Source of the DNA: Gordonia pseudamarae
Lineage (GTDB): Bacteria > Actinomycetota > Actinomycetes > Mycobacteriales > Mycobacteriaceae
Assembly (NCBI RefSeq): GCF_025273675.1
Contig: NZ_CP045809.1
Location: 2,852,001-2,916,000, forward strand
DNA: 64,000 bases
Direction: 5' to 3'
The notes under the pieces are model-generated. The model was not told the origin of the DNA. It worked only from the letters and a program-made list of their open reading frames with translations, and did no database searches. A program made the position numbers and the translations under genes. Each line of letters begins with the position of its first letter. The stretch's first letter is position 1. Below, piece after piece: positions 42,901 through 57,500 of the stretch.

Positions 42901-45900
42901 GGTCGCGACGGCGTACATCGCGACAATCTGGTGCAGGCCACGGGGTGCGGTGATGGCGACGCGGTCCTCGGGCCCCACGCCGTGACGCGTCAGGGTGTCC
43001 GCGAGTGCGGTGACCCGCTCCGCGAGGGCCCGGTAACTCACCACCTGCCCGGCTGCCACCACCGCATCGGCGTCGGGGGTACGTTGTGCCTGCGCGTGGA
43101 AGGCGTCGGCGAGTCCCGATTCGAGGTGATCAGGCGCGGGCGCCGAGGTGGTCAGGCGACGGAGTTCATCGGCATCGAGGAGCGGCAGCTCACCGACCGC
43201 ACGGTCCGGCCGCTCAAGCAGCGCATCGAGTAGCCGGACGTACCGACGGACCAGCCCAGCCGCCGTTATCTCATCGAAAATATCTGTCGCATAGACTAAT
43301 TGGCCGGCAAGACCGTCGGACTGACCGGCCCCCGCCCAGTTCTCGGCCAGCGTCAGATGCAGATCGAATTCAGCGATCTCCTGGTCGTCGTCGACCACCT
43401 CGACGTGCGCGCCCGGTAACGCCATGGTGACCGGGCCGAGGTTCTGGAAGGAGAACGCCACCTGGAAGACCGGATGATGGCCCGCGGTCCGCGGCAGATC
43501 CAATGATTCGACGATCCGGTCGAACGGGATGGCCGCGCGGGCGAATCCGTGCAGGGCCGCGGCCCGTGCCTGCGCGAGCGCCTCCTCGCCGGTGGCGCCG
43601 CTGTCGATCACGGTGCGCAGGGCCAGCATGTTGACGAACATCCCGACCACCCCGTCGAGGTGTTGTTCACCGCGGCCCGCGATCGGGGTGCCGATCACCA
43701 CGTCGCGGTTGTCGCCGATCCGGCCGAGCAGGATCGCCAATGCGGTGTGCGCCACCATGAACGGGGTTACACCGCGTTGTGTCGCGAAATCCCTGACGCG
43801 TGCGTACAGGTCGGCATCGACGGCGAAATCGATGCGCCGGCCGGCGCCGGTGGGGCGGATCGGCCGAGGTCGGTCGGCGGGCAGGTCTGCCACCGGCGGC
43901 GCCCCGGCGAGCCTGTCACGCCAGTCTGCCAGCGCGGTCGCCGATCCCCCGGCCGGATCGTCGAGCAGTGCGCGCTGCCAGATCGCGAAGTCGGCGTACT
44001 GGACCGGCGGCGGCGTGCGGTCTGGTTCCCGACCGGCACGCAGTGCCGCGTAGGCGTCGGCGAGTTGGGCCGCCAGGGTCACCACGGACAGTCCGTCGGC
44101 ACAGATGTGATGCAGCACCAGCACGAACATGACGTCGCCACGGTCACCTTCGGCGAGGTCGCGGTCGGCGAGCAGGGCCGCCCGGACGGGTACCTGAGCG
44201 GTGACATCGAAACAGGTGCCGGTGATGGCGCGGACGGCGTCGCCCATCGTTCCCGGATCCACGTGCACGACGTCGAGTTCCACCCCGGCCCGTCCGGTGT
44301 CGAGAATCTGCTGATGCGGCCCGTCCGGGGAATCAGGGTAGATCGTGCGCAACGCCTCATGCCGATGCACCAGCGTGGCCAATGCCGCGCGCAACGCGTC
44401 CACATCCAGGTCGCCGGATATCCGGAGCACCACCGGGATGTTCTCGGTGAGCGCGCCGGGGTCGAATCTGTTGAGGAACCACATTCGTTGCTGGGCGGGC
44501 GACAACGGGATCGGCCCGGACCGTGCGAGCGCGCCGAGAACCGGACCGTCGACCTGAACCGACGCCGCCAGCCGGGCGGCGAGTTCGGCAGGTGTCGGCG
44601 CGTCGAAGAGGTCGGGTACGGAAATCTCGCGGCCCGACTCGGATCTGATCCGGGCGACCGCCTGAGCCGCCGACAATGACGTACCGCCGATATCGAAGAA
44701 GCTATCGTGCACCCCGATCCGGTCGCGGTCAAGGACGTCGGCGAAGACATGCACGATCACGGACTCGGCTGCGGTGGTCGGTGCCGTGTAGGCGGATTCG
44801 GCGAACTCCGGTGCGGGCAACGACCGTCGGTCGACTTTGCCCGACGTGGTGAGCGGGATGGTATCGACCAGGACGATCACCGTCGGCACCGCATACGCGG
44901 GCAGCCGGCCGCGGAGATAGGTACGCAATGCGTCCCGGTCGAGTACACCGGCCGCGCCGGAACCGCTGTGCGGCCGGGTGGGTGCCACATAGCCGGCCAA
45001 CACCAGCGTCCCGTCGGGACCGGGCACACCCGTCACCACCACGCCACCGACACCCGGGTAGCCACGTACGGCTGTCTCGACCTCACCGGTTTCGATGCGG
45101 TGACCGCGAATCTTCAGTTGCTGGTCGGCTCTGCCCAGATGCGTGAGTGTGACCTCGCCACGATGATCGATGAGTTGCCGCACCAGGTCGCCCGTGCGGT
45201 AGCGACGCGATCCGGGCGGACCGTCTGGATCGGCGACAAAGGTGGCGGCGGTGAGCGCGGGTTGCCGGTGGTAGCCGCGGGCCAGGCCCGGCCCGGAAAT
45301 GTACAGTTCACCGCCGACCCCCGGTGAGTGGTCCGTCAGCACGTCGTCGAGCACCCGGATTCCGGTGCCGACGATGCCGCGCCCAATAGTCATCGGCTCG
45401 GTGTCGTCCGCTGCGAGCGGACCGCACACGGTGGCCATCACCGTCGCCTCGGTAGGTCCGAAGGCGTTGAAGAAGTGCTTGCCCAACGCGATCCATTGCC
45501 GGGCGGTCTGCGGTGGGCAGGCGTCGCCACCGACGATGACGGTCCGCAACGCCGGTAGCGGGTCGGTGGTCGGTGCCGACGGCGTGATGGTGCCCAGCAC
45601 CCCGGGTGTGAGGAAGGCGTGGGTGACCGCCTCACGGCGCAGCAACTCGGTCAGTTCGTCCGAACCGTAGATGTCACCGGGCGCGACGACAGTGGTCGCG
45701 CCCGCATCCGCGGCCAGCAGTACCTCCAGGAGCGCGGCATCGAAGCTCGGCGAGGCGAAATGCAGGACGCGGCTGTCCGGACCGACACCGTAGCGACGTT
45801 GCTCGGCCACGAACGACGCGATGCCGCGGTGGGTGACCGCCACCGCCTTGGGCGTACCCGTCGACCCCGACGTGTAGATGAGGTACGCCAATTGGTCGAT

Positions 45901-48900
45901 GTGCGCGACACCCGGCACCACGACCGGGTGGGGACGTTCGGAACGTTCCGGGACAGACAACGCCGGATCGTCGGCAAGGATTGCGGTGTCGAGCAACTCA
46001 CCGGCCGCGCCGGCCAGCCGGGCCTGATCGGCAGCGGTGGTGACGATGATCATGGCACCGGAATCGGCGAGCATGAACGCGATCCGGTCGGCCGGATAGG
46101 CGGGGTCGACGGGTACGAACGCGGCGCCTGTGACGGCCACCGCCCGCATCGCCGCGACAGATTCGACCGATCGCGCCATACACAGCGCCACAACGGTTTC
46201 CGGACCCGCGCCGCGGCCGGCCAGAATCCGGGCGAGGCGGCACGTGAACGTATCGAGAGTGCGATGATCCCAGGTCACCCATTCACCCGACCGGGTGGCG
46301 CCGGCGAGTCGGTATCCGGGCGTACCGAGTACATCGCCGAGCAACCGCGGCCGCGCGGGCGCGGACCCGGAAAGTGATTTCACCGCAGCATGTTCGGCCG
46401 GAGTCAGCATATCCAGTTCCCGCAACGGCAGGTCCGCGGCGGCGCAGACCGTCGGCAAGATATGGCCAAGCCGATCGAGCAGAAGAGCGGCGGTCTCGCT
46501 GCGGTAGGCCGCCGATCGGTGGACGACACTGATCTCCATGCCACCGTCCGCCGTCTCGGTGACCGTGAACTCAAGATCGAAGCGGGCCACCGGCAGGTCC
46601 AGCCGCGTCACCGACTCCACCACCGTTGCGGTGTCCGATCCGGTGGCCGGATGCCGGTCACCGGTCACCGTGAGGGTGGCCCCGATCAGCGGATGTCGCG
46701 TGCCGTCCCGCGGTATCGCGAGATGATCGATCACGTCCTCGACGTCGACGTCCGCATGGTCGAGCGCGTCGATGACGGTATCGCGGGACCGCGCCACCAG
46801 CGCACCGAAACCGTGCAAGGGGTCGACATCGGAGCGCAACGCGACCATCGTGACGAACATGCCGACGAGGTCGGCGACGTCCCCGTCGGACCGGCCGGCG
46901 ACGGGGGTACCGATGATGACGTCACGGCCGGCACCCGACCGGCTGAGCGTGACCGCAAGCGCGGCGTGCAGCACGGCAAAGCGGGTGGTGTCGTGACGCG
47001 CGGCAAGCCGGTCGGCCGCGGTCAGTGTCTTGTCGTCGATGTGCAGCCGGTGGACGTGGGCCGGACCGCCGGTGCCGTCCGGTTCCGGGGCGCCGCGTCC
47101 GGGCGCGTCGGCGAGTACGTCCCGCCAGTAGCGCAGATGGTGCGCCAGCGCCGAATCGGGATCGGTGGGGTCACCGAGGTCCGCGGCCCGGGCGAGCACA
47201 TGATCGGCGTACTGCACCGGCAGCGGCGTCCATGCCGGTGCCCCGCCGCCGAGTCGCGCCTGGTAGGCACTGGTCAGATCGGTGGCCAGGATGCGGAGCG
47301 ACCAGCCGTCGGCGGCGACGTGATGGATCGCGAGCACCAGATGCGTGTGTTCGCCCGCCGGCTGCACGATCACCCGCAACGGCAGGTCGGTGGTGAGGTC
47401 GAAGCGAGTTCCGAGTGCGGCCCGCACACATTCGTCGGGCGACGGCCGGGTTTGCCCTACCGGCGTCCGCGGGTCAAGGACCCGCAGCACATCGTCGAGT
47501 GCGTAGTCGTCCACAGCGAGGATGCGTTGCACCGGGCCGTCGGCGGTCTCGGGATACACGGTCCGCAGGATCTCGTGCCGGGCCAGCACGTCCCCGATCG
47601 CCGCGCGCAGTACCACCGATTCGAGGCGGACGGGCAGCCGCAGGGGCGCCACGATCAAAAAGGCGGTCGAGTCCGGGTCGATCCGGTTGTGCAACCACAT
47701 CTGGGATTGTGCGGGCGACAAAGGAATCCGCTCTGGACGTGGCCTGCGTTCAACAGCGACGGCAACGTCCGCGGCGTCCACTGCGGCGGCGATCGCCGCA
47801 CTGGTGCGGGCGTCGAAAACCGTCCGGACCGGCATCCGGACACCGAAAGCGGTGTGGATTCCCGCGACCAAGCGGGTGGCGATCAGCGAGTTGCCGCCGA
47901 TGTCGAAGAAGTCGTCGTCGACATCGACCTCCGCGCCGAGCAGTCCCCGGACGATTCCGAGAACGGCGGCCTCTGTTGCGGAGCGGGCGGAAGTGCCGCC
48001 ACCGGTGCGCCGGGTGATCGTTGCGGCGGGCGGCGCGGGCAACGCCCGGCGGTCCACTTTGCCACTGACCGTGACGGGGAGCCGCGGCAGCAGTACGACG
48101 TGGGTGGGCACCATATGGTCCGGGAGGACACCCGCGACGTGGGTACGGATACCGGCAGCCTGTGCCTGCGCGTCGGGGCCGGGTACCACCACGTAGGCGA
48201 CAAGCGTGGGCCCGACAGGTGTCTGGTGCACGACGGCCGCCGTGGACGCGACATCCGGGTGGGTCAGCACCGCGGCCTCGATCTCACCCAGTTCGACCCG
48301 CTGGCCGCGGATCTTGACCTGAAAGTCACTGCGGCCCACATAGTCCAGCACCGGACCGCCGAGCGGTGACGGTCCACGCCGCCAGCGGACCACATCGCCG
48401 GTCCGATAGAGGCGTTCCCCGTCACCCCACGGGGCGGCCACGAACCGGGCGGCGGTCAGGTCCGGTCGGGAGTGATACCCGCGGGCGAGTTGCACACCGC
48501 CGAGGTACAGTTCACCGCTCACCCCGGCAGCGACCGGGCGCAATCGGGCGTCGAGTACGTAAACCCGGTTGCCCGCGGTGGGCCGGCCGATCGGCACCGG
48601 CCGGGACACGAGGTCATCGGAATACAGCTGGACCGCGGTGACGTCGACGGCAGCCTCCGTCGGGCCGTACAGATTGTGCAGATGCGCCGACGTCCGGTGC
48701 AGCAACTCGGCTGCCGAGCGCGCCCCGAGTGCCTCACCGCTGGTGAAGACCAGGCGCAACGTGGTCAGGTCACCGTCGTCGAGATGTGCGGCGAGAAGCG
48801 CGTCGAGCATCGCCGGGACAAAGTGGATCACCGTGATCCGGTGAGCCGCGATCAGGTCCGCCAACACCACCGGGTCCCTGTGCGCGTCCGGCGGGGCAAG

Positions 48901-51900
48901 GACCGTTGACGCTCCGGATGTAAATGGCCAGAACAACTCCCACATCGAGACGTCGAATGTGACGGGGGTCTTCTGCAGGACCGTATCGGGTGTGCCGATC
49001 GGGTGGCGGCGCTGCATCCAGTCGAGGCGGTTGACCATCGCCTCGTGGGTGATGCTCACCGCTTTCGGGGTTCCGGTCGACCCGGAGGTGAACAGTATGT
49101 AGGCCGGATGCGTCGGCAACAGTGGTGCCCTGCGGTCGATGTCGGCGACCACCGCGTCATCGAACGCGAGATGCCGGTCGCCTGAATCCACCACTCGCCC
49201 CGCCCACGGTGCGGGTAGCTTCACCGCGTCTGCGGACGGAACCAGAACCACTTTCGGGTCGACGACGGCAAGCGTCGCCGCCACCCGGGCCGCCGGCTGT
49301 GACAGGTCGACCGGCACATAGGCACCGCCCGCCGCGACCACCGCGTGGATCGCCACCAACATGTCGACCGACCGTGGCACAGCCACCACAACAGCATCTT
49401 CGGGCGCAACTCCCCGACCGATCAGAGCACGTGCGGTGCGTGCGACCCGCTGCCGGAACTCGGAGGCCGCGATGGTGCCCGCCGCATCGGTGACGGTGGC
49501 CGCGGCGGTACGCGACTGCGCCGCCGCCAGCAGATCCGGCACGGTGCGGTGACACGGGTCGGCGACGGGTGCCGGACCCACGGACCACCGCGTCAGGATG
49601 TCGGTGATCCGCTCCCGGGACAGGATGTCGACGCTGTGCACCGGTGCCTGCGGCGCGTCGATCAGGGCACCGAGTACGCGTATGAACATGTCGGACAGTC
49701 CGGCGATCGTGGCGCCGTCGAACAGGTCGGTGGCGTACGTCCACCGTCCCCGCATCCCGTTCACGACCGTGGGATCGGCGGGCATGTCCACGGTCAGCTG
49801 CAGGTCGAAACGGGCCAGCGGGATGTCGGCGGCCAGCGGGGTCGCGGTCAATTCATCCCCCGTCGCCGCGTCCCCCACGGACAGTGTTTCGGGTACCGGA
49901 TCACCCGCGGCCAGCATCACCTGGAAGACCGGGTGATGTGCACCGCCCGGATCGGATTCGAATTCGCCCGCGATATCGTCGAACGGGATCTCCGAGTTCT
50001 CCTGAGCCGCGATATCCACCGCGCAGACATCGGCCAGCGCCGCCTCGACGGTGCCGTCGACGTCCAGCCGGGTGCGCAACACCACCGTTTCGACGAACAT
50101 CCCGACGACGTCATCGAGCAGGCCGCTCGCCCGCCCCGACACCGGTGTGCCGATCACGATGTCGGACGACCCCGACAGTCGCGACAGCAGAATTGCGAAA
50201 GCGGTGTGTATCAGGTGGAACAGGGTGGCGCGCCGTTCCCGCGCGAACGCGTCGGCGACGGTCACCAATGCCTTGTCGACAGTGAACTCGACGGTTGCGC
50301 CGTGCCGGGTGGGGTGCGCCGGCCGGGGCCGGTCGAACGGCAGCTCGAGCGGCCCCGGCAACCCGGCAAGGGTACGGCGCCAATGCAGATGCTGTCGTTC
50401 GATGCTGTGATGGCGCGGACTTCGGTCGTCACCGAGTAGTGCCGCCTGCCATAGCGCATAGTCGGCGTAGTCGACGGGCAGTGCGGCCGCGGCACCGCCC
50501 GCCCCCGCGTATCCGGCGAGCAGATCCGCGATCAGCAGCCGGATCGACCACCCGTCGGCGGCGATGTGGTGGACGACGCCGACCACCACATGCCGGTCGT
50601 CCGATACGCGAAGCACACTGATACGCAACGGTATCGCATGCTCCAGATCGAATCCTCGGGCGGCGATACGGGCGATCTGTGCGGGCACGTCCGCAGACGT
50701 CACGGTGCGGTGCGTCAGCAGATCCACACCCGCGAGCGCGTCGTCGGTGGTGAGTATCCGCTGATAGGGCACACCGTCGGCCGCGGGGTAGATCGTGCGG
50801 AGCACCTCATGCCGATCGAGCAGGCGGCGCACCGCGGCATCGAGCGCCGCGAGGTCGATCGGGCCGTCGACACGCAACGCCATCGGCAGGTTGTACAGGC
50901 CGCTGCCCGGTTCCAGTTGGTCGAGCACCCACATCCGGCGCTGGGCCCGCGACAACGGGATCCGCGCCGGCCGGTCCCGCCGGCTCAGGAGTGGACGGTC
51001 ATCGGCCACCAGGCCGTCGATCCGGGCCGCCAGGTCACCGATCACCGAAACCTCGAAGATCGTCCGGACGGGTACGGACACCCCGAAGGTGTCGGTGATG
51101 CGGGCCGAAAGCCGTGCGGCAAGAAGGGAGTTGCCTCCTCTGTCGAAGAAGTCGTCACCTATGCCCAACGGTTCGGCTCCGGCTGCTCCGCCACCGACCA
51201 GATCCGACAGCAACGCCACCAGTGCTTGTTCGGTGCCGGTTCGTGGCGCCATATAGGCGTGGTTCCTGCGCGGCGGCTGTGGCAACGCCGACCGATCGAC
51301 CTTTCCGTGGATACCGCGCGGCAGTTCCTCGAGGGTCACCACCGTGACAGGCACCATATACGACGGGACACGCGCGGCAAGGTCGCGCAGGATCCTCTCA
51401 CCGTCCCACGCCGTGGTGTCGGTCGGCACAAGGTAGGCCACGAGTTCGTTGTCGTGTGCCGTGACTGCCGCCGCCGACACCGCGGGGTGGGCGGCGAGCG
51501 CGGCTTCGATCTCCCCCAGCTCAATCCGCTGGCCGCGAATCTTGACATGAAAATCGTTGCGGCCCAGATACTCCAACGATCCATCTACACGAATACGCGC
51601 CAGATCTCCGGTGCGGTACAGTCGGCCGCCGCTCCCGTGTGGATCGGCGATGAACCGTGCAGCGGTCAGGTCGGGGCGCCCCTCATAGGCCACGGCCAAC
51701 TGCACGCCACGCAGATATAGTTCTCCCGCAACCCCGACGGGGGTCCGATGGAGGCGGTCGTCCAGGATCAGCAGGTCCGAATCATCGACCGGCGCACCGA
51801 TGGGAACCGTGGCCCAGGTCGCGACCGCACCGGACCCGGAGACCGTTGCCGCCGAACCCCATTCGTGACAGGTGATGCCCACTGCGGCCTCGGTGGGACC

Positions 51901-54900
51901 GTACAGGTTGAACACCCGCGCCCGCAGCGCATCCCGCGCCCGGCCGGCCGTCGCCGGGGTCAGCGCCTCGCCGATGCACAGCACCCGGTCCAGCCGGTGC
52001 GCAGGCGCTCCCATGTCGTCCAGGGCGTCGAGGTGGGCGTCGAGCAGGGACGGCACAAAGTGGGCGGCGGTCGTACCGGTCCGGACCATCAGGTCCGCGA
52101 TGTACCGTGGGTCCCGGTGACCGTCCGGTGCGGCCACCACCAGTCGGGCGCCACTGAGCAACGGCCAGAACAGTTCCCACACCGACAGGTCGAAGGTGAG
52201 GGCGGTCTTGAGAACGAGGGTGTCGCCGGGACCCACCGGAAAGGCGCCGGCCTTCCACGACAGCTGGGCGGCGATCGCACCGTGGGACACCGCCACCCCC
52301 TTCGGGATGCCCGTGGATCCCGAGGTGTAGATGACGTATGCCGTGTTCTGCGGACTCGGCGCGGTGAGATGGCCCCCGGCCGGACCCGGGTCCGTCACCT
52401 CGGTCACGTCCAGCGTCGGGACCGAACCGTCCGGGAAACCGTCCGGAATCCCGCCCGCCACCAGGAGCAGCGCCGGGCGGGCGGACCGCAACACCAGCGC
52501 GTTACGGTCGGCGGGAGCGCCTGGATCCATCGGCACATAGGCGCCGCCCGCACCGACGACGGCAAGCACGGCGTCGATCAATTCGGCCGACCGTTCGATG
52601 GCCACCGCCACCCTGACCTCGGGTCCCACCCCCAGGGCAACCAGTTGCCGGGCCAGTAGATCTACCCGCCGGCCAAGGTCGCGATAGGTGATCTCGGAAC
52701 CGGTCCGGTCGACCCAGATGGCGGGTGCGGAAGCGTTCCGGGTGACCGACTGCGCCAGCAGTGCGGTCAGCGTCGTCGCGCGGCGGCCACTGACCGCGCC
52801 GGTGAGGACGCCGGCGGAATTGTCCCCGGCCGTCGCGAGATCCCCGACCGGGGTGTCGACGGCATCGAGTGCGGCTGTCAGCAATTCGGCCCAGAACCGA
52901 TTCCAGCGTTCGATGGTGGTGTGGTCGAACAGATCCCGGTTGTAGTCCCACTGCACCACCATGCCGCCACCGGTGGCGGACCCCAACACACCGTCCTCGA
53001 CGAGAGTCAGGTGCAGATCCGATTTCGCGACACCGAGTTCCGGCTCGATGATCTCGGCTTCGATGCCGTCGAGCGAAAAGCTTGCGGGCCCGAGGTTCTG
53101 GTAGGAGAAGCCGACCTGGAACAGCGGGTGGTATGCGGCCGAGCGGTGCGGTTTGATCAGATCCACCAGCCGGTCGAACGGGATGTCGGCGTGCTCGAAG
53201 GCGGCGAGGTCGGTGTCGCGCACCACGGCCAGGAGTTCGGCGAAACTCTGTCCGCCGCGCACCTCCGTGCGCAGTACGACTGTGCCCGCGAACATTCCGA
53301 CCAGATCGGCCAGATGCCGATGGCCTCGGCCGGCAACGGGGGTGCCCACGGCGATGTCGCCGGACCCGGTAAGCCGGGATAGCATCACGGCGAGCACCGC
53401 GTGCGCGACCATGAACGGAGTGGTGCCCGTCGACACCGCCACGCCACGCAGCCGCTCGGCAACCCGTGCCTCGATGGCCGACCGCAGGTGACCACCGCTG
53501 TTGCCGGCATGAGCCGGCCGCGGGCGATCGGTCGGCAGGGCCAGCACATCGGGCAGCCCCTGCAGCTGTCTCCGCCAGTACTCCAATTGCCGGGCGGCAA
53601 CCGACTCGGGATCGGACTCGTCGCCCATCATCTCGTGATGCCAGCGCGTGTAGTCGCGGTAATTCACCGGCAACGGCGGCCAGTCCGGCGCCCTGCCCCG
53701 GGTTCGGGAATGATAGGCCACGGCAAGGTCGCGCGCCAACGGCGCCGTCGATGATCCGTCTGCCGCGATGTGGTTGGCCACACAGACGAAGGTGTGGTCG
53801 TCCGCGGCGGTCCGCAGCATGGTGATGGCCAGCGGTACCTGCGCGGAAACGTCGAATCCCCTGGTGGCCAACATGGTTATCCGATGATCCAGGTCACCTG
53901 CGGCGACCTGCTCGGGTGTCCGGACACCGGCGTGGATGTGCCCGGCGCTCGCCGCGGGCAGGACCTGCTGGATCGGCCCGTCCGGTCCGTCCGGATAGCT
54001 GGTGCGTAACGTATCGTGCCGCTCGACCACATCGGCCACCGCCGCCGACAGCGCCGCAACATCGAGCGGACCGCGCAACCGCACGACCAGCGGGATGTTG
54101 AACATCGCGGAATCGACGTCGAACTGGTTGATGATCCACATGCGCTTCTGCTGCGGTGAGACCGGCACCAGGTCGGCGTCGGTCGTGACCGGGCGCAGAT
54201 CCGGCACCGTACGGGCACCCGAGTCCACGAGCCTGCGGGCCAGCTCGGCGACCGTCGGGGATTCGAAAACCCAGCGCACCGGCACGTCGACGCCCAATTC
54301 ACCGGCCAGCATCGACACCAGCCGGGTGGCCATCAACGAGTCACCACCGAGTACGAAGAAGTCGTCGTCGCGCCCCACCCGCCCGGCTCCGGTGCAGACG
54401 GCGAAGGCCGCGGCCACCGATTCCTCCGCGGTCGATCGCGGCGGCACATACTGCGCCGCCTGCATCGTCGGCACCGGCAGCGCCTCGACATCGAGCTTGC
54501 CGGCCGACGTCAACGGCACCGAGTCGAGGTGCACAACTGCCGCGGGCACCATATGCGCCGGCAACGCCGCCCGTAGCCTCTCCCGGATCGACTCCGGCCG
54601 CGCCGTCCCGGTGAAATACCCGACAAGGACGCTGCGGGCGCCGGATTCTGATGTGCCACCGATGGTTTTGGGTTCGGTGAACGCATGGTCCACGCCGGCG
54701 ACGGCGCCCATCACCGCATCGATCTCACCCAGTTCGATACGGAAGCCACGGATCTTGACCTGCCGGTCGGCGCGACCACGGTAGATCAACTCACCATCGG
54801 CACCCCATTGCACCAGGTCGCCGGTGCGATAGATGCGCGCACCGGCCGGGCCGAACGGATCGGCGATAAATCGAGTAGCGGTCAGCGCATGTCTGCGGTG

Positions 54901-57414
54901 ATAGCCCATCGCGACACCCGCACCACCGATATACAGTTCACCGGTGGCCCCCACCGGGACCGGCTGCAACCAATGATCAAGCACCACAGCGGTTGTCCCG
55001 GTGATCGGTGATCCGATGGTCACCGCGCGCGCAGGCTCCAGCGGGCCCGCCACCGTGACGATCACCGTCGTCTCCGTAGGGCCGTAGCAGTTGAACATCC
55101 GGTGGGTGGTCCCCCACCGCGTCACCAATTCGGCAGGGCATGCCTCGCCGCCGACGATCACCGCCTCAAGGTCGGGAAAGCCGGGGGCGGAATCACTGGC
55201 GCTCGGCACCGAGGCGAGTGCCGTCGGCGTCATGACAATGTGGGTGATGCGTTCGGTCCGCAACATCCGGGCCAGTTCCGCACCGCCGTATATGTCCGGC
55301 GGCACCACCACCAGGGCCGCGCCGGAGGTGAAGGCGAGCAGCAGTTCGAACACCGAGGCGTCAAAGCTCGGAGATGCGAAATGAGTGATACGCGAACCCG
55401 GCACCGCGCCGCACCGCCGGGCCTGTTCGGTCGCCAGCGACACCAGGCCGCGGTGGGCGACCACCACGCCCTTCGGCAACCCTGTCGACCCGGATGTGTA
55501 GATCACATAGGCCGGATCGTCGGCGTGTAGCGGCCGGAGCCGGTCGGCGTCGGTCACCGGGTCGGACGAGGCGGCCCGATATGCCGCGCGCACGGTGTCG
55601 TCGTCCAGATCCAGCCACCGCACGGCTCCGGTGAGTGACGCGGCGGCCAGCCGGGATATGCCGTCCGCACCGGTGATTCCGAACCCGGCCGCACTGTTGT
55701 CGAGTAGATAGCCGATGCGGTCGTCGGGCAGGGCCGGATCGATCGGCACAAACACCCCGCCGGCCAGCAGGACCGCCAACGTGCTGGTCACCGAACCGGT
55801 GCCGCGTGGCAGCAGGACCGCAACACCCACTCCGGGGCCCACCCCCTGTGCGATGAGCACCCTCGCCAGTCTGCGTACCCGCTGGGCAAGTTCGTCGTAG
55901 CGCAAACTGATATCACCGCTGACCAGTGCGGTTGCCGCCGGATGGGCGTCGGCGACCCGACGCAGTATTTCCGGTAGCGGCCGGGCCGTGGTCGCCTCCG
56001 GACCGCGGGCGGGCACCGTCCACGTCCGATCCTGTGGTGCGACCACGTCCAGTCCGCGCACCCGGGCGTGCGGTGCGGATCGCACCAGTCGGGCCAGCAC
56101 GGTGAGGAAACGTCGGTGGTGCGCCTCCTGCTCGGCAATCGAATATGCCGTGGCGTTGACTTCGAGGTCGACGCGCAGTTCGCCGCCGCCGGTGTACGCC
56201 AGGAAGGACAGATCATCTATCGGCCCGGTACTGAGGACGTAGCCGCTTCCCACCAACTCACCCAGCCCGATCGCGCTGCGGAACATCATGATGTTGATCG
56301 CGGGTCCGAAAAAGCCACGGGTACCGCCGGGTTCGGCCGACGAGCCACGCGACTGCCCGGGTCGCATGTCCTCCACCCGGAACCTCTGGTGGCGCAACGC
56401 ACCGCTGAGCTCATGGGTGACCCGCGCGACGAACCCGGCCACCGTCGTATGCGCATCGATCGTGGTGCGGATGGGCACCACATTGGACACCATGCCACCG
56501 GACCTACGGAGCAGCGCATTGGTCCGCGCGGAGACCGGAAGACTGAGGACCACATCGTCGTGACCGCTCATCCGGGCGATGTACAGGGCTGCCGCTGCAG
56601 TCACCACGGCCGCGACAGTCACCTCGTTGTCGGTGCAGAATGCCGTCACATCGCGCTGCAGATCGGGGTCGAGGCAGTCACCCACGGTGCGTGAGCGCGG
56701 TCCGGTCGCCGCACCGCCCAACCGGATCGGCGCGGGCAGATCGGCCACCCGCTCAACCCAGTGTTCGCGGTCACGTTCGAATCGCGACGACGACTGATAC
56801 TTCAGATCATCCTCGTACAGGTCCGTCAACGTGCCCGCACGCGACGGCGCCACGTCTGTCCCCGACGCCAGCGCCGTGTACACCTCGGCGACCCGTTCGG
56901 TGAACGCGGCCGCCCCGTACCCGTCGAGCAGGATGTGGTGGACACGGGTGTACCAGAAGTAGCGCCCATCGGCGATCCGCAATGTGGCCGACTTGATGAG
57001 CCGGTCGGTGAACATATCCAGCGGGCGCCGGAACTCCGCATCCATCCAGGCCCGGGCCACGGCCTCCGGATCCATGTGTCCGCGAAAGTCCAGATGCGTG
57101 GTGTCGGCATGGAGCGAATCGTCGATCAACTGCACCGGGGCGTCCGCCGGGTCGGCGGCGGGCACCAACCGCACCATCGTCGTACCGAACTCCCGGGCGA
57201 CCCGACGACCGGCCGCGGAGAGCACACTGACATCGAGGTCGCCACTGACGTCAATGTACTGCGCGATCGTGAACGGTGTGCCGGGAGTGAGTTGCTGCGC
57301 GAACCAGATACTGCGCTGCGCCGCGGACAGCGGCACCATGCACCGGGCCGCAGACTCCGCGTCCCCCGGTACACGATTGTCGTGTGGTTGTGCACCAAGC
57401 TCATTGCGCGTCAA
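39961..57414 (-). CDS. Five-module nonribosomal peptide synthetase, (C-A-T)x5-C
   Basis: 5817 aa. Domains: C1 30-460 (HHILLDG, His159), A1 485-985, T1 (LGGDS, Ser1026), C2 1075-1510 (NHIAADG), A2 1520-2050, T2 (RGGNS, Ser2096), C3 2140-2580, A3 2600-3120, T3 (IGGNS, Ser3176), C4 3220-3660, A4 3690-4190, T4 (IGGTS, Ser4246), C5 4290-4730, A5 4740-5250, T5 (LGGNS, Ser5300), C6 5340-5817 (HHLSFDG). All C domains keep the catalytic His and all carriers their Ser. There is no epimerisation, methylation or thioesterase domain. A starter C domain suggests N-acylation of residue 1. Specificity codes aligned from memory: A1 DAFVIGCVI, A2 DLWHLILVG, A3 DVWHFSLVD (the serine code), A4 DALFIGAVM, A5 DLWPLILVS. 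The start is a TTG at 57414, the only one before a stop upstream; an ATG further inside is possible. No mbtH nearby. An IdeR-type box lies 87 bases upstream. Confidence 0.95.
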   Translation of the reverse strand: MTRNELGAQPHDNRVPGDAESAARCMVPLSAAQRSIWFAQQLTPGTPFTIAQYIDVSGDLDVSVLSAAGRRVAREFGTTMVRLVPAADPADAPVQLIDDSLHADTTHLDFRGHMDPEAVARAWMDAEFRRPLDMFTDRLIKSATLRIADGRYFWYTRVHHILLDGYGAAAFTERVAEVYTALASGTDVAPSRAGTLTDLYEDDLKYQSSSRFERDREHWVERVADLPAPIRLGGAATGPRSRTVGDCLDPDLQRDVTAFCTDNEVTVAAVVTAAAALYIARMSGHDDVVLSLPVSARTNALLRRSGGMVSNVVPIRTTIDAHTTVAGFVARVTHELSGALRHQRFRVEDMRPGQSRGSSAEPGGTRGFFGPAINIMMFRSAIGLGELVGSGYVLSTGPIDDLSFLAYTGGGELRVDLEVNATAYSIAEQEAHHRRFLTVLARLVRSAPHARVRGLDVVAPQDRTWTVPARGPEATTARPLPEILRRVADAHPAATALVSGDISLRYDELAQRVRRLARVLIAQGVGPGVGVAVLLPRGTGSVTSTLAVLLAGGVFVPIDPALPDDRIGYLLDNSAAGFGITGADGISRLAAASLTGAVRWLDLDDDTVRAAYRAASSDPVTDADRLRPLHADDPAYVIYTSGSTGLPKGVVVAHRGLVSLATEQARRCGAVPGSRITHFASPSFDASVFELLLAFTSGAALVVVPPDIYGGAELARMLRTERITHIVMTPTALASVPSASDSAPGFPDLEAVIVGGEACPAELVTRWGTTHRMFNCYGPTETTVIVTVAGPLEPARAVTIGSPITGTTAVVLDHWLQPVPVGATGELYIGGAGVAMGYHRRHALTATRFIADPFGPAGARIYRTGDLVQWGADGELIYRGRADRQVKIRGFRIELGEIDAVMGAVAGVDHAFTEPKTIGGTSESGARSVLVGYFTGTARPESIRERLRAALPAHMVPAAVVHLDSVPLTSAGKLDVEALPVPTMQAAQYVPPRSTAEESVAAAFAVCTGAGRVGRDDDFFVLGGDSLMATRLVSMLAGELGVDVPVRWVFESPTVAELARRLVDSGARTVPDLRPVTTDADLVPVSPQQKRMWIINQFDVDSAMFNIPLVVRLRGPLDVAALSAAVADVVERHDTLRTSYPDGPDGPIQQVLPAASAGHIHAGVRTPEQVAAGDLDHRITMLATRGFDVSAQVPLAITMLRTAADDHTFVCVANHIAADGSSTAPLARDLAVAYHSRTRGRAPDWPPLPVNYRDYTRWHHEMMGDESDPESVAARQLEYWRRQLQGLPDVLALPTDRPRPAHAGNSGGHLRSAIEARVAERLRGVAVSTGTTPFMVAHAVLAVMLSRLTGSGDIAVGTPVAGRGHRHLADLVGMFAGTVVLRTEVRGGQSFAELLAVVRDTDLAAFEHADIPFDRLVDLIKPHRSAAYHPLFQVGFSYQNLGPASFSLDGIEAEIIEPELGVAKSDLHLTLVEDGVLGSATGGGMVVQWDYNRDLFDHTTIERWNRFWAELLTAALDAVDTPVGDLATAGDNSAGVLTGAVSGRRATTLTALLAQSVTRNASAPAIWVDRTGSEITYRDLGRRVDLLARQLVALGVGPEVRVAVAIERSAELIDAVLAVVGAGGAYVPMDPGAPADRNALVLRSARPALLLVAGGIPDGFPDGSVPTLDVTEVTDPGPAGGHLTAPSPQNTAYVIYTSGSTGIPKGVAVSHGAIAAQLSWKAGAFPVGPGDTLVLKTALTFDLSVWELFWPLLSGARLVVAAPDGHRDPRYIADLMVRTGTTAAHFVPSLLDAHLDALDDMGAPAHRLDRVLCIGEALTPATAGRARDALRARVFNLYGPTEAAVGITCHEWGSAATVSGSGAVATWATVPIGAPVDDSDLLILDDRLHRTPVGVAGELYLRGVQLAVAYEGRPDLTAARFIADPHGSGGRLYRTGDLARIRVDGSLEYLGRNDFHVKIRGQRIELGEIEAALAAHPAVSAAAVTAHDNELVAYLVPTDTTAWDGERILRDLAARVPSYMVPVTVVTLEELPRGIHGKVDRSALPQPPRRNHAYMAPRTGTEQALVALLSDLVGGGAAGAEPLGIGDDFFDRGGNSLLAARLSARITDTFGVSVPVRTIFEVSVIGDLAARIDGLVADDRPLLSRRDRPARIPLSRAQRRMWVLDQLEPGSGLYNLPMALRVDGPIDLAALDAAVRRLLDRHEVLRTIYPAADGVPYQRILTTDDALAGVDLLTHRTVTSADVPAQIARIAARGFDLEHAIPLRISVLRVSDDRHVVVGVVHHIAADGWSIRLLIADLLAGYAGAGGAAAALPVDYADYALWQAALLGDDRSPRHHSIERQHLHWRRTLAGLPGPLELPFDRPRPAHPTRHGATVEFTVDKALVTVADAFARERRATLFHLIHTAFAILLSRLSGSSDIVIGTPVSGRASGLLDDVVGMFVETVVLRTRLDVDGTVEAALADVCAVDIAAQENSEIPFDDIAGEFESDPGGAHHPVFQVMLAAGDPVPETLSVGDAATGDELTATPLAADIPLARFDLQLTVDMPADPTVVNGMRGRWTYATDLFDGATIAGLSDMFIRVLGALIDAPQAPVHSVDILSRERITDILTRWSVGPAPVADPCHRTVPDLLAAAQSRTAAATVTDAAGTIAASEFRQRVARTARALIGRGVAPEDAVVVAVPRSVDMLVAIHAVVAAGGAYVPVDLSQPAARVAATLAVVDPKVVLVPSADAVKLPAPWAGRVVDSGDRHLAFDDAVVADIDRRAPLLPTHPAYILFTSGSTGTPKAVSITHEAMVNRLDWMQRRHPIGTPDTVLQKTPVTFDVSMWELFWPFTSGASTVLAPPDAHRDPVVLADLIAAHRITVIHFVPAMLDALLAAHLDDGDLTTLRLVFTSGEALGARSAAELLHRTSAHLHNLYGPTEAAVDVTAVQLYSDDLVSRPVPIGRPTAGNRVYVLDARLRPVAAGVSGELYLGGVQLARGYHSRPDLTAARFVAAPWGDGERLYRTGDVVRWRRGPSPLGGPVLDYVGRSDFQVKIRGQRVELGEIEAAVLTHPDVASTAAVVHQTPVGPTLVAYVVVPGPDAQAQAAGIRTHVAGVLPDHMVPTHVVLLPRLPVTVSGKVDRRALPAPPAATITRRTGGGTSARSATEAAVLGIVRGLLGAEVDVDDDFFDIGGNSLIATRLVAGIHTAFGVRMPVRTVFDARTSAAIAAAVDAADVAVAVERRPRPERIPLSPAQSQMWLHNRIDPDSTAFLIVAPLRLPVRLESVVLRAAIGDVLARHEILRTVYPETADGPVQRILAVDDYALDDVLRVLDPRTPVGQTRPSPDECVRAALGTRFDLTTDLPLRVIVQPAGEHTHLVLAIHHVAADGWSLRILATDLTSAYQARLGGGAPAWTPLPVQYADHVLARAADLGDPTDPDSALAHHLRYWRDVLADAPGRGAPEPDGTGGPAHVHRLHIDDKTLTAADRLAARHDTTRFAVLHAALAVTLSRSGAGRDVIIGTPVAGRSDGDVADLVGMFVTMVALRSDVDPLHGFGALVARSRDTVIDALDHADVDVEDVIDHLAIPRDGTRHPLIGATLTVTGDRHPATGSDTATVVESVTRLDLPVARFDLEFTVTETADGGMEISVVHRSAAYRSETAALLLDRLGHILPTVCAAADLPLRELDMLTPAEHAAVKSLSGSAPARPRLLGDVLGTPGYRLAGATRSGEWVTWDHRTLDTFTCRLARILAGRGAGPETVVALCMARSVESVAAMRAVAVTGAAFVPVDPAYPADRIAFMLADSGAMIIVTTAADQARLAGAAGELLDTAILADDPALSVPERSERPHPVVVPGVAHIDQLAYLIYTSGSTGTPKAVAVTHRGIASFVAEQRRYGVGPDSRVLHFASPSFDAALLEVLLAADAGATTVVAPGDIYGSDELTELLRREAVTHAFLTPGVLGTITPSAPTTDPLPALRTVIVGGDACPPQTARQWIALGKHFFNAFGPTEATVMATVCGPLAADDTEPMTIGRGIVGTGIRVLDDVLTDHSPGVGGELYISGPGLARGYHRQPALTAATFVADPDGPPGSRRYRTGDLVRQLIDHRGEVTLTHLGRADQQLKIRGHRIETGEVETAVRGYPGVGGVVVTGVPGPDGTLVLAGYVAPTRPHSGSGAAGVLDRDALRTYLRGRLPAYAVPTVIVLVDTIPLTTSGKVDRRSLPAPEFAESAYTAPTTAAESVIVHVFADVLDRDRIGVHDSFFDIGGTSLSAAQAVARIRSESGREISVPDLFDAPTPAELAARLAASVQVDGPVLGALARSGPIPLSPAQQRMWFLNRFDPGALTENIPVVLRISGDLDVDALRAALATLVHRHEALRTIYPDSPDGPHQQILDTGRAGVELDVVHVDPGTMGDAVRAITGTCFDVTAQVPVRAALLADRDLAEGDRGDVMFVLVLHHICADGLSVVTLAAQLADAYAALRAGREPDRTPPPVQYADFAIWQRALLDDPAGGSATALADWRDRLAGAPPVADLPADRPRPIRPTGAGRRIDFAVDADLYARVRDFATQRGVTPFMVAHTALAILLGRIGDNRDVVIGTPIAGRGEQHLDGVVGMFVNMLALRTVIDSGATGEEALAQARAAALHGFARAAIPFDRIVESLDLPRTAGHHPVFQVAFSFQNLGPVTMALPGAHVEVVDDDQEIAEFDLHLTLAENWAGAGQSDGLAGQLVYATDIFDEITAAGLVRRYVRLLDALLERPDRAVGELPLLDADELRRLTTSAPAPDHLESGLADAFHAQAQRTPDADAVVAAGQVVSYRALAERVTALADTLTRHGVGPEDRVAITAPRGLHQIVAMYAVATVGAAYVPVDLTAAARASLILDAADPTLILGVGPVDVADRRYLDLAAPMSEQPPSTASPAGSRPDNTAYVLFTSGSTGVPKGVNVGIAAVTEQLRWMQQRYPMGEGDTVLLKTAAGFDLSVWEYWWPLRTGARIVVADAGTERDGRAVLADLVGHRVSVLPTVPSGLAMVLDAGALPDTLRTVLCIGEELPGDLVSRFRDTGSVATLHNLYGPTEAAVSVTGHAVTGPDAADGGPVPIGGPQPSVTIRVLDSRLQLVPDGVAGELYLGGVQVARGYHGDPARTAAAFVADPIDGSRMYRTGDLVRRLSDGNLVYLGRTDRQFKIRGFRIEPGEIEAALRSCAGVTDAVVTTVPGAGGSDRLIGFVTASGAPDVSTGFADAVARAVAHRLPGYLRPEVHVLERLPYTSTGKVDRNRLPRPAPVRRAYQAPATELEHRVVGVVAEVTGADRVGLADNFFALGGNSLSATRAAARLEAELACPIPVRALFDAADIADLVAAVAALVDTGGPDAAPLARTADDSPAPLAPAQRRLWESVRAGSGGDWNVPMAIRFTGDLDIAAVEAAVFDLVDRHEALRTRYRDEGTGPQLVVLPTAEIIDTVRQGLIPVDIAEDRPADALADAASLPLDVENGVPIGIRLLRLRSDVHILVLVIHHLSFDGQSMAPLARDVLTAYAARRDGTAPELPEPTVRYVDYARWRNALLGTPAARTDEFRRQLAYWAGIFGDGGTGATPAPALPTDRPRPDVWDADGATVRFTIGTDLHNAIDRYARDRSVGVFAVLQAAFAIVLADLGGNPDVRVATSSGNRAHPALAGVVGNFAEDVPMRLDAGDARRFTDLVRDVRDQLLGGLAHPDISIFDLIDACGLTRIPGGSVGNPFFSSTLILQHADLGDAALLQLDLGGVRVAREEIPKITAKHDLEFTLLELSDNELPAGIEGTIIYPVALFDRPTVDDAARRLLAVLEAAVAGDVPDSTVARLRSLL

Positions 57415-57500
57415 CGTAGTCCAGCTTTTCCCAACAGGAGTGGAGGATGTTCGGTTACAGTGGTCGGTCGGCGACCTCTAGGGGCATCGGATGGCCTGTT

